Part shown: positions 1 to 13,300 of the stretch, one piece after another
How the letters are laid out: each line of letters begins with the position of its first letter
Position numbering within the stretch: the first letter of the stretch is position 1
NCBI GenBank assembly: GCA_958496175.1
Contig: OY292276.1
Location: 31,144,449 to 31,208,448 of the forward strand
DNA length: 64,000 nucleotides
Origin: Sisyra terminalis
Lineage: Eukaryota; Arthropoda; Insecta; Neuroptera; Sisyridae
Direction: 5' to 3'
Notes under the pieces: generated by a model
The model's database searches: none
What the model was told of the DNA's origin: nothing
Seen by the model: only the letters and a program-made list of their open reading frames with translations
Program-made: the position numbers and the translations under genes

Positions 1-1543
1 GCTAATTTAGTCCTCTTCATTTTTAATGAGATCCAGTTATCCTTGAAATTTCATAGTAAAATATTTCCGCTAAATGTCTACCTACGATAATCAAATTTCT
101 ATTGTTTAAAAAAATTAAAAATATAAAACAACTATATCATTGTTGAATTAATATTTCAATGTAGTCGGAAAAAAAACTTTTCTTAATGTTTATTTGTTTA
201 TAATTGCGTAGTTTAATTCAATAATATCTGATTCACAATCTCATTGTGAGTAATTATTTTCTTAAAATTAATTTATTCATTCCAAAGAATATTTAATTAA
301 GCAACACTTTTTTCAATATTATTTAATGGATGCTAGATTTTTCTTGAGTCATATAAAATATGTTTATTTTTGTTCCACTCCAGATTTTTAAATAAAATGA
401 AAATATTGTCCTTGTCCGGAAATGGCGTTCTATCTCAAACTACATATTCCTTCTGTTCATATAAAAAGAACTCTAAAAAATGAAATTTCTTGTGAATACT
501 CTGGCGACATGACGTCAGATGTCGTTCTAGAGTAAACAAATTTTGATTAAATTTAAAATATTTGAAAAAAATATTGAATAAGGGATCTTATCATATCGTC
601 ATATTCATGCGAAATATTTTAGGCATAATCGATCGTATGATCATCATCAGTATCAACAGTGGGAAATAAAAAAAATTGGTCCACTGATAAGGCATATATG
701 GGAGCCAATGGCAATGATTTTTACTCTATTTTGTTTATTTGATATGCCTTATTTGTTATTGTTTTATTGATAAATTTAACTTAATCGCTTCATACTATTA
801 CGAGTTCTCATTTCAATAACAATTTTGTTTAATTTTTAGTTAATATTTAGAAATGATTGTATGTTTATAGTAATAGATAAATAGAATTTCAGTTTGAAAT
901 GCTGTAGTTCAAACAAAAGCATAACACAAATTTTTAAACTTAAAACTTACTGAATTTACTGAATTTCAGTGAAAAAACGGACTGAGTATGATTGGACCAA
1001 TTTTACTATTCAATTATTAATTTCAAAATGGTGTTATAATCTTATGACACAATTGATCACTTGTTATTTCAAACCATACGTAAAAATCGGAAATCTTAAT
1101 AATGAAAAAGTAAATAAATATATGATTATATAAATTCTTATATTCTTTTCTCACAAAGTTATTCTTTTCTGAATTATAGATTTAGGGTATTAGTAGTATT
1201 TAGCATTGTTTTTTTTGTGAAAATACGTTTCATGATACATTAATTTAATCTCCAAATTAATGTTATGAAACAATAATAGGTACGGATTCTCAAACTGTTA
1301 ATATTTATACCTCAATTTTCAATTTTAACATTTACCGTATTCCCTCTGATACCCAATAACAATGTTCTGGTTTATTGATTGATGTTTATAGTTATTTTCT
1401 ATAGTCACTGCTTTGAAGCTTTGAAAGCAAAATATAAATCAAATTGTTAGATAAATATAAAATAAGATCTAAGATCAGTCACCTTAAGTGGGTGCAACCC
1501 ACAGCTTGAAAATCGCTTATGTTTAAACAAATCTAGAACTAAA

Positions 1544-2400
1544 TAGAGCTGTCAAGATACTTTTGTGAAATATCTAGGAACTAGATAAGTTACTTTTTCA
1601 AAAAGAATGCAAAGTTACTTTGGATCAAGATTTATAAGTTACACAGGTTACCCTATTAGAAAAAAATGACCACATCTGAAGTATTTTAAAATGTGAATCA
1701 GTCTGATTGTACGTCTGACGTATTGTATAGTGATTGAGAAATTCGCACAATTGGTATTTTAGTTTTAACCATTGAAACATTGTAATCATAGTAACATTAA
1801 AACTTAAAAAAATTAAGTGCGACTTCAATATATTAGGAACTGACCTCTTCGGTCACGACTTCTGGTGGTCAAAATAAGTACTTTTTTGTGTGTACTTTAA
1901 TATACAACTATATCAAGTAGTTAATTGAAATAGAAGTTATTAAATTAACTCCTTGTATTAAAAAAAATATAAAGTTTACTGTACTATGAACGGTTATGGT
2001 AGTAATTTACATGAAAATGTAGAAAGAAGTATTCTTGCATTACTTAAGTCTAGTAGCAATTGTTTAAAGTCAAAAATTTGTTCGGAAAGATAGCAAAAAA
2101 AATTTCCTACTTTCGAAATGGATTCTTGAATTTTGTCAGGTTCTTTTATATGAGACCATTGTTAACAACGTTAACAAAACGCTGTAAAACTCACAACATT
2201 ACTTTTAAACATTATAAAACTAAATAAAATTAAAACGTATTAAAAATAAAAAGCATCAAAACATACCTAATTTTTTAAGTAACAAGATACAGTTATTTTT
2301 ATAAGTATCTATGATACTAGTTACTTATTGACAAAAAATAAAGGAGCGACTATACAGTAATACTTTAAAGTAACTAAGTACTTCAAAGTAGCTAAGATAA
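1544..2400. repeat. hAT-like repeat with GATACTTT/GTTACTTT motifs (diverged)
   Basis: The block starts TAGAGCTGTCAAGATACTTT, fitting the hAT end pattern YARNG, and is studded with AGTTACTTT/GATACTT-type words. A related block at 43880-44372 ends in the inverse complement of the same terminus (TTTGATAGCTGTG). No matching right end or target duplication is clear here, so the right boundary is approximate. Confidence 0.45.
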
Positions 2401-3292
2401 TATTTATAATAAATATTTTAGGTTTTAAATAATTTTAATAAATATTTTTTCTTTAAATTAGGTCTCCATGAAATAGACTTTTTAAAATAATTTAGAACTA
2501 TTAAATTGATTTTCATGCTCTTGGGTTCATTTTTTAGTTTTTATTGTATTAAAGGTTAAATGACATAAAATAAAATTACTTTAGAAAATGGTGTAATTAT
2601 TCGGAATCTTTTTCATGTTTTTATAAGCCATTATAACATATAAACATATATAAAGATTATAGCATATAAACCTACGTACCTTTTTAATTAAGAATGGGTT
2701 TACTGAAAATTGAAAAAATCGTTAACTTACTTTCTAGTTACTGTATAAAGAACAAATAAAATATATTGCAATCTGATTTATGAAATATAGTATATTATAC
2801 AAAAGTAAACTATAAACATAAATTTGAACGAAAGTTTAAGTAAAATTTATTTATGACATATTGCTCCAGATACGTATTTCGATTGCGAAGTAATCATCGT
2901 CAGTAAAAAGTAATCAAGTAATAATGGATCTATTCGTAATTGCTATGCGATTAGTAACTATAATACGACAATACGTTATAAATACATTTTATTTGAACTT
3001 TTGGTCAAATTTATGGTTATTGTTTACTATTGTAAATTATTTTTCATAAATTAGACAACAATATATTTTATGTATTGTGTATAAATTGTTGAAAGTCAGC
3101 GAAAATATCTAATTTATGAACTAAAATGATAATAGTTTTAATCCTAATGACTAAACTGATCACAGGGTTTAAGTATAAAGTTGTAAATGTTGAACAATTT
3201 GTTCCCTCAAACACTAGTTAAAAAAATTGGTCCAATCTTACACTCGAAAAAAATCTGTATTGATTTCACATTGAACTTTTCACTGGAATTCA

Positions 3293-3746
3293 TTAAGGGG
3301 AGGTTCTCATCAAGCGACCGAAATATAAAGTGAATTTTACTTTTTTTTTTTGAATGATCCAAAGCCATCCAAAGTCAATAAACTTTATTTTTTTTTTGCT
3401 CTCATAATCTTGCTTATATTTATTGTAAAATGCTATTCTTTAAAAAAGATATCTATCGTAAAATTTTTGATTAAAACAATTAAAATCCGTTGAATTGCCC
3501 GTTTGCTTCAACACATGTTGAATTCCGTAAGACGATCCCAACCGATTGGACCGAAAAAATGAAGTTTGTTGCTCAACGTCCAATCCGATCAATTACGATC
3601 GCTCCTCGGAAAAAGTCAGCACACGTTAAAACAATATTTTCTTTAGATTGTAGAGATTATTTCAAAACATAGCTTTTTTTTGTCCAAGATTTGATGAAAG
3701 ATAAACTAATCAGTTTAATTAAAAAAAATATGGGAACCTCCTCTTA
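3293..3746. mobile_element. TTAA-flanked MITE, piggyBac-like ends
   Basis: The left end reads TTAA-GGGGAGGTTCTC. The right end is GGGAACCTCCTC-TTAA, whose inverse complement is GAGGAGGTTCCC (10 of 12 matching). TTAA on both sides is the piggyBac target-site signature. The interior encodes no recognisable transposase; a 60-codon open frame at 3490-3672 lies inside it and looks fortuitous. Superfamily assignment rests on the ends only. Confidence 0.6.
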
Positions 3747-4316
3747 AGTTTTAACAGTTTCATTTTTAGAGAAAAGATATTTTGCTAAGAACCAAATTTC
3801 CCCAACCAAAGCTAAACTTTACCAATTTTTGGTTTCTTCGTTTAAATTTTCTTTTAAAATTCAAAAGTGCAAATTTTCAATGGATGATATTCATTCAAAC
3901 CTTAGACACTTACACTACAGATGCACCAAACAAAGGAAACTTAAATGTATACTAGAAGCTAAAAATTGGACTTAATAAATTCTGTTATTTGGTAACAATT
4001 TATTATTCAAATCATGAATAATACAAATCACATCATGGTAAACGATGATTAATCAACTACTTGTTGCAAAAAAAAAATAATAGAATTTAATGTTTGTTCT
4101 TCGGGAATTATGGTTTCAAATATTCTTTCTGGTAAGATTAAGAAAGCAAAAGGGTTGTTTATTTATATGCATGCATTATTAGAATTTTCTGATTTTAATC
4201 CAAAAAATCGTTTTGCATGTATTAAAGTAGGTGAATCCATTATCATTTCATGTTCATAATTCAGATTTAATATTAATGATGGTTTGGTGACTAATTTTTC
4301 CTTTTCTGTTAAACAG

Positions 4317-7300
4317 GGTGATGACAATAATCCTTTATCACAAATTGGCATGACAGTTCTGAACGATCTGGATGGCCTAAAAACAGGTGTGAAACAACAA
4401 CGAGAAAGTCGGGGTCGATCTGTTGGTGGCGGTCCAATTCGATCCCGACCGATTGAACGGAAAATGGACACGTCACCATATTCTAGCGGGCCATATTTAA
4501 GTCCACCTCCGGATACAAGTTGGAGGAGGACAAACAGTGATTCCGCATTACATCAGTCTGCGATGCATGTTAGTGATTGTGGTAATTTACAACGGCGACA
4601 AGCAGACTCAATTGGTAGTCGATGGGCAGTTAGCCAACGAGAAAACAATCGAGGGGACCTCCATCATCACCATCATCACCACCACCACGAACAAAGGCCC
4701 CGATCTTCCTGTGATGTTGATCGTGTTCCGGGGATTCAGTAAGTTTTTCAACGAAATTATTCCCTTTATTTCCCTTCAATCAATCATTGCGAACATTTTT
4801 TTTATGTTTAAATTAATATTAATCAAAGAATCAGTACCTACAGTCCCTGGTCATATTTATAGACGCGCTATAGGTTTTAGGTAGTGTCCGACCGAAACTA
4901 GTTTTTATGGCCGAATCCAAAACCGAATTTCGGCATCAGTCTCAGTTTCGGCCGAAACTTCCAAATAAGATCATGTTTTCGTAGAAAAAAAGTTAATCAT
5001 AATTTGTCAGTCTTTACTTTTAAATTCTATTGGTATTAAAAGAAATCATTTAGTTCGTTTAAATCATTTAGTTCCTAATATTTGAGCCATAATCATTAAC
5101 ATAACATATTATCATTTATTATTTCAAATAAATTATTTATGCTGAAATAAGAGGTTGGTTTAAAAAAAATGCACCTAATATTTATTTTTAATACTAGTTA
5201 CGAATAACATACAATAATAAAAAAAGTTACTAGCGAAATTACTTTTCACCTAATATGTTTAGGTACACAAAATAGAAAGTACTCTTTCTTATATCTTAAG
5301 AACAAAATAATTTCTTCTTAACTGTGGTCAGTTTTCTTTCGAACTAAAAAAGATATTATTAAACAAAATGTTAATGAACTGATAGTTATCAGTATTCATA
5401 AATGAAGAATCAAATAATAAGAGAAAAACAATGAGAAACCGAAACTATGCCGAAACTCGTTTTTTGGCCGAAACCGAAAGTTCGGTCGGACACTAGCTGT
5501 AGGTTTTGTATAAAATCTGAAATAAGAGCTATTTTATTTTGAGTCCATATTTTTGATAGGGCTTAACTTTCCTGTACAAATTTTATTTATTACGCTTATT
5601 ACCAACTAGCGTGACCAAAAATCATATTTACTAAAAAATAAATTTTTACCATCAAATTAATTAATCATCTTCTTAACTATGATGAGCTGAATTGTTTAAT
5701 TGAAAGTCCGTTTACTGATATTTAAGTTCCCATTCTGCGTAGTCTATGTAGGACAATACCATCTGCTGTATTTGTAGATGATGATTCCATATATGAATAT
5801 TTTTTCTAAGGGCTATTTTTCTGTTGTGATCACCTCTTTAGCTACTTTTTTCTTCAGCAACTTCCACATATTTTCAATGGGCTTCAAATCAAGGCTATTT
5901 TTCTATTGTTTTATCCTATTGTCCTAAGTAGGGTAATAGGGATAATAAACAAGATTTTACCCTTATCCAGAAAATATATTTCTTAAAAATCAATACAACT
6001 TTTAATAATAAAAAAATAAACAATATTAAATTTAATTTAGTAGAATATGTACATTTTCTATAAAATCTTAAGGGCGCCTCTAATAATATGGTCAGGGACT
6101 GTATAGGTTCAAAAACAAAGATTTTAAGTTTCTTTATGCAAAAATTACTAAAAACTTATTTTTTCGTTCGTAATTGAGATAAGACAAGTAAAATTCTTTG
6201 CCAAGCATTTCTAAGAACATTTTTACTAGATTTCTGTCTTATTATTCTTTGACTACTAGCCAATTGTTGATGCTTGCTTTAGGTCAGGGGTGGGCAAACG
6301 GTCGATCGCGAACAGGTCGACAATCGATCGCAGGGATTTCAAATAATAAGTAACTTTTTGGCAAATTTCAATTCTTTTAATTGAAAGTGTATACTAAAAA
6401 TTTAGCAAACAATGAAACTTTAGTTGAAAATTAAACACGCATCTATTTTACAACGAATATTACTGATTCCGAAATAGTACTTCTATAATACTTCTTTTTA
6501 CTCATTATCTTTTTAAGGAGTTACAAGGGTTTCACGGCTTCAAAAAATCGATTTTTTGTTGTCTTATTAATTTTTACATCTCTAGAATATTGTCCTAAAT
6601 TTTCGAGTTGTTCTGAGTAATAGTTTCGGAGATACAACCTTGGGAAGCTCAGCGCGTCGCAGGTGTACCGATACAGCTGCTCTTCTATAGTTGCGTTTTT
6701 CTCGAAACTGTGTTTTCAAAGTTGGTTGTCAAGAATCTTCGAAAACTACTTAATCGATTTTGATGAAATTTTACACAGGTCTTTGAAATATAATTCATTT
6801 AGATTTGGGCGGTAGATTTTCCTTTCAATTACAACTATTTAAAAAAAATATAGAGTAAATATGCTAATGGATAATAATATATGTCTTATGACTCAATTTC
6901 TTCTTTATTACGGCGCGTTTCAACAATTATAAACAAATTCCCATTTTGCAAAAATGGGGTTGAATTTCTTCGATGCTACGTTGAACCATTTCCTTTAATG
7001 CATGAGTTTATGGTGATTTGTTAGCATAGACCGTTGACTTCAAATAACTCAATGAAAAAAAAATCTAAAGGTGTTAAATCACATGATGTAATGAACCAAT
7101 TTCGACCATCGAAACAAGAGATTATAGGACCAAGAAATGTATCTCCTAAAGTAATTGAATTACTTCAGGGATTATATGGCATGGTAAACCGTCTTCTTGG
7201 AATCACATGTCAACCATATCAACATCATCCAATTTAAGCAGAAAAAATCCGAGTATCATGTCACAATGCCGAGTACCAATAGCAGTAATTATTATGTACT

Positions 7301-10300
7301 AACTTTATTTTCAAAAAAGTTTGCTCCAATGACACCTTCAGCTCAGTATCCCCCCTAAACAGTGACCTGTTTTAGATGCATTTATTTTTCAATAATTTTA
7401 TAAAGGTTTTTGGAACCCAAAATGTGACAATTTTGTCTGCTACCGATTTTTATGGTTCGTAACCTTTCCCGCAAAAAGGGTGACAAATTCAAAACTTGCG
7501 TAAAGTATGGGATATTCTTAATTATATTAAGCCGTTCAAAGTAGGTGAAGAAAATCTCATTTTTGTCCCCATTTTACACTCTCATTTATAATTTCGGTGT
7601 TTCCAAATATAAAATTATATTTTGTATCAAAATTGTATCACCAAAGCTGTCTTATTTTCTTTTATTATGTTTATAACTTCCAACGCCACTCAAAAAAAGT
7701 AAATAAAGTTTTATTTAAAAGGGATATGAAGAAAATAACATTAATTCTTATAAAGTTCTAGAATATAAAAATAAAATCTATTGAAGAATATTGCATTATT
7801 CCGGTACCGATTTAAGTTCAGCGTACGGTTAACATACGCTAATATTCATTAATATGTAAACCAATTATTGTCCTATTAACTATTCTTCTTTATTATATAA
7901 GATAATTAAGTTATACTAATTAAATTTTTGATTAATCAACAGTTCAATTTTAACACCCGTAAATGATGTAAATTTATTAATGTATTTATTAAGATATTCT
8001 TTTTGTTTCTTTTTAGCATATATCCGTCAGCTCACGAACCTGGTACGATACAAATTCCTATAGGGAACAATACAGGATCTCTTCCAGATCTCACAAATGT
8101 ACATTTTCCATCACCTTTAAACACACCAATAGACAACGAACAAGATCATAGTAGTTCTCCATATAGTTCGGTTAGTTTTCGAATTTTAAACATGATTTTC
8201 CGTTTCTTAGTTTGCTACAAACACGTCCTGTTTACAGAGTCCTGTTAGTGCTAGTCCAGCTACGTTATCGCCGACGAGTTTACCAGCGCGACAACCTTCG
8301 GGTAGATTTCAATTTTCGCCAGGAACGCCCGCTAATCGGGCCCCTAGTCCGAACACATCCACGCACCAAGTACGCTCCTGATTTTATTTATTTAATTTGA
8401 TTTCGTAAACCTTTATTGTCTCTTTTTGTGTTGTCTCCTACTTGGCATTTAATAGCATTTTAGAATGCACGCATTTTTTTTTTAAATTAATTTTCTTTGT
8501 TAATTTTTTTTATTTTGCATGGTTTTTGTGTTTTTCTTTTGTTGTTTCAGAATCACTTATCTGTTCCTGTAATCTGTAGGTACCTTCATCATAGTAAGGT
8601 AATTTTTGTTTTGTTTATTAACGTTCCTTTTGTGTTCTGATTGCTTTTAAATGTTTTGACGGGGTGTTTATATTTTTTTGCAAAGTAAATATAAAACTAT
8701 TGTTTTACATTTTTATAGGGTGTTGGAGTTGAAAATAATATATCTGGAATGGTTGATACGAATGATTATCAAAATCAGTATACAATGAATAATATGACCA
8801 ATATGTACCAACAACAATGTTCACCTCCGTCACCAACGGTAAGAGTAGCATAAATCCTATATTATACTCATTTTTCTTATTTTTAATGTATCACAAATAG
8901 GATTAATAATTTATTTTATTTTTTTAGCGACATCCTCAACAAATATCGCCGATTACAGCCGGATATAGAAGTCCACAAACTAGACCAAGTCCGCAATCTT
9001 CACCGGGAATAAATCTTGATGGAAGTCGACATTCAGCTCCTTGTTCTCCATCAACGCCGCACAGTCCTTCAACGACATCCGACAATTACATTCTAAATCA
9101 GGCACAGGCCGCTCTTCTTCAACATTTCGAACAATGTTCGATGGTTAGTACCTACACATGTTTTTGTTAAACTAACTAATACTCCGCAAAGACATTGTCT
9201 AACATGGCTTATTTTATATCTTAATCATCATCAATCATTCTGTCAAATAGGAATAGCTAATTAACAACAAATAAAATAATATTTTATACCTATACCATGC
9301 AAATTAGTACTTTATAATATACTAACATACTAGCGGTGTACTATGCTAGCAATTCTTTACAATATGCTAGAATATAGTAAATATAGGTAAATGAATATCT
9401 AGTACCTACCCACATAAATAATTGATTTTCATCGCTATATTTAGCTACAATTACAGTAGATTTGTAAATGGCTATTTTAACTTAAAAAAAGTGGTCATAA
9501 ACATTATTTGCTATTTAAAAATATTCTTAGTTTTAACGTTCACTTTTTATTTTAACAATTAATTACTATTTACCCTGAAACCATTGACTATTGAAAAGTA
9601 TAAAATCTTAGTTACTAGAAGGAAAAAAATCAACATACTTGTATAAGTGCAATTGCGACAATCTCTCGAATATAGTGTTCTAGTAAAACTAAAAGTGCCA
9701 AAGAATAAAAAAAACTAAAACTGCATTATGAAACCCTTTTTACCAACGAAATTAAATGTTTTGTATAATCCTTCCGTAAAACTAAAAAATATTGCACTAA
9801 TTCGTTCAATAACATATTTTTTTTTTGTCAAAACTCGGTGATTTTGCCGTAATCATTTAAAATATTTTAAATGGTAGTCAAATGATACAAACTTCGTAGA
9901 GAAATAAAATTTTTACTACTAATTTAATCTACTAATGTAGACAGACCCCGCTCTAGCAAATTTGCCATCCTGGGTAAGATGAAAAAATGCCGCCCTTTCA
10001 GAGTTGCAAAAACACAGAGTTTTAATATCACAAAATTTTTAATTTTTTGGAAAAATATTTTTTTAACTAAAAACTAATTTTTTTCACATTTTTGTTCATA
10101 TTATATATCAAATATGACAAAATGCCGCCCCTGAAATTTTCCGCCCCGGGCGACCGCCCGGGTTGCCCACCCCTAAAGCGGGGGCTGAATGTAGATTACA
10201 AATTGCAAATACCAACCACCAGACTTCTTCTTTGGAGAAAAGGAGAAATTGGTCATTGTATCAAAAAACATTTTATTTATTATTTCCAGGAGAAATTTCA

Positions 10301-13300
10301 TATGACAATATACATTAAATATATACTCATATGTCCTAATTAAAGCTAATAAAAGCTACTAACATAAATCTAGGCTTGTTGAAATAGTATTGATAAATCG
10401 ATGTGTCGATATTTTAAACGATATATTTTGATCCGATATATCGATACAAAATATCCAATATCGAAAATTGTATCAAAAATGACATATTTTTTTATTTATG
10501 TATCTAAAGTGTCTAAAGTCACTAAAATCCAAAGTCATAAAAAATAGGAACGAACGGAAAAAAAGTAACTATATTGAGAACTAACCAATTAAGTCATGAC
10601 ATCTGGCAGTTGAAATTTGAACTATTAATAGCTTACAAACCTATTGTCTTATCATTAGTATTTGTGATTACTAAACTATATGTAGGTACATACATAGAAA
10701 TGTATGCTATTTTACGCCATTTTTTTCTAAGCCATTCTTTATGTAGGTTCCTAAACGATTTTCGTATTTTGATAATTTTAGTTTTTTAATGTTTTTAAGC
10801 TTACGTTTTTGAGTGTCGCAATTATGTTCACTAAAAGTATGTCAATTTAAATACCATTTTTCTCACTTCTTGCATCAAATTTTTCACTTAAAATTTCAGT
10901 TTAGCTAATTATATAATTTCTTAAATTTAATTGTTGATCACGTTTTCCTCTAAATAAAGGTAAATTAAAAATATTAGAATAAAATCAAAAATGTATTTAG
11001 AAAAATTAAATGGAAAAAAGAAATTCAGACATATGCTTAGTGCATGGGTAATGGTATTTTATTAAACCGTTTGTTCAAAGATATCTCAACAAAATCAAAA
11101 AACTTAAATCAAGCCCCTTTTTTATTGAGAAAAAAGAGAAAAATGTTTTGATCATGAAGAATCCATGAAAAAAATAGGGAAATTAGGGATTCATATATTG
11201 TGCAGTTCTTATGAATGAAATTATTTTTTCTCTTTTTCATACTTAAAAAAAGGAAAATATCAATAAGATTTATTCAGATGAATTAATTCTTTAAATTAAA
11301 ATTTTACAAATTGCACAATTTGTGTAAAACTGCATATTGAAAAAAAAACACTATTACATATGGTATACTGTATTTGTAATTTAAACATTTACAGCAGTGG
11401 TTCTTAAGTTTGTTGAAAAGGTACTGCCCCTCTTCCCCCCGTTTCATATGCTCATTCACTAAACCTTTCTTAATTGGAAAATGAAAATATAAGTTTCTTA
11501 CACTTAAAACATATGTAGCTATATATTTATACATAGGTAATATGAGTTAGGATTGTGTCTTGACCTCCGCCGAACCCACAAGACTGACTCACCGAACCCC
11601 TAAGGTTCGATCGAACTCAAGTTAAGAACCACTGATCTACAGTTACGTCTTTAAAGACAACCATTCTTTTAATATTGCCTATCTTTACTCTTCACCTACC
11701 TTAGTCAATCATTACATTAATACAATTTTCTTTATTGTATATAGTTACAAATTGGCTCTAACATAGTTATCGTTATTGTTGAAACATTTTTTAGTAATTC
11801 ATGACCTGAATGCTATTTATCTTATATTTCTTGGCATAATTTTCAAATAAAATTCTATTTTGCTTGTCCTGTATTTTCCTTGTACTAAACATAGAAATCA
11901 TTTTCTCGCATGCTGCAGGGTGTGGTAAGTAAATTTCACATATATTTCTTCTTACAAAGCTTTTATCAATTTAGCGAATCATCATTTCTCGTTTCTTAAA
12001 TACCTATTCAAATATTTAACATAACAATATTAATCGCACATAAAAATAAAGAAAAACCGAATAGATATTTGGCGACTTTGTGGGGAAATCTTTCGAATAT
12101 GGCTGTTTTAATGAAACAAAATTAAAGCGAAGTACTAAAGGGAGGCAAATAAATGAAATTAATTGAAAAATATAGTTTTGACACGTGTGCATTTAATGTT
12201 TTGATAGGATTGGGCGCAGCTAGTGCAGAGTCTCGTCGAGTCAGGTTGCACATGGACTGCACAAGTGCAGGTGACTTTCCAAATAAAAATTGTATTACAA
12301 AGATTTTTCCGAGTTGAAAGGATTTTCTTGGTTTTTTCGGGCTTGGCCCAACGTTTCATTTCTATACACTTGTTTTGCTTTTATTACGAAGAAGATTTTC
12401 ACGTTTCAATTCAGAAGCTACATAGTTTGATTTTTCTTAGAATTTTCTGGGTCATAGACTTGGACGTGTTAAAGTCTACAGACAATTTTTTTTAAAATTA
12501 TTTCGTTTAATGCATGAGTATGTACTTTAAAATTTCAATCATTGAAATTTTTAAATTTTTTTCAAGTTATTTTTAGTGATGATTGTTAGAGTATAATTTT
12601 ATTTGTTTCATTAAACAGCTCAAAATGTTTGCATGATTTTTTGATGCGCAATTTTTCATCTATTTTCTTCTTTTAAATTTAAAATTATATACAAGACGGA
12701 AATCGATAAAATAATAAAATCAACAGGTACCTTATAAAAATTCTTGAAACAATATATAAAATTTCGGCAATTGTGTAGCATTGAAAAAGTTATTGATTTC
12801 CGTGTTGTAAGCAGCATTATTTACAAATTTAACTTGGCCATTTATTTAAATTAACCAAATCACATAACCCAATTTTTTTTAAACTTCACAGAATTTTCAT
12901 CAGTTTCAGATGCATATTCAAAATGGTCATAAAAATTTTAGGCATTTATATATTCTCACTAAAGCATAGATACGCGTTATCGTTTAAGCTAACTCGTTAA
13001 TATATCTATAAAATGCATTAACTTCTTCGTGTTTTCTTTAGCTTTCATTTTACTAATTAATTGTTTTTTTTTTTTGATTTTAGATAATCGAAACTTTTTG
13101 GTTCTCTTTTTAATTCGTCAATTTATTGTTTAAACTGTATTTTGTGGATTTTAAACCGTAAATGTTTTACTTCTATTTTCAATGATAATCAAATACAACG
13201 ACAAAAAGTCATTTAAAATAATTGTAAAATCATTCAATACTGATATAATTGTTAACAATTAAAAAAAATACATAAAATTTGTTAATGATTCACGGAAATT

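Larger units (their letters stand above)
1..4316 (+). other. Upstream CRTC intron, no coding sequence seen
   Basis: The conserved N-terminal CRTC exons are not present, so this is read as intron ending at the acceptor before 4317. It contains two repeat blocks listed separately (1544-2400 and 3293-3746). The remainder is low-complexity AT-rich DNA in which I see no supported feature. Confidence 0.6.

Noticed and set aside
3490..3672. 60-codon plus-strand frame upstream of CRTC exon 4317, considered as a missing CRTC exon
   Set aside because: No CRTC motif, no convincing splice sites, and it lies inside a TTAA-flanked repeat.
7034..7237. 67-codon plus-strand open frame in a CRTC intron
   Set aside because: It is antisense to the mariner transposase relic.
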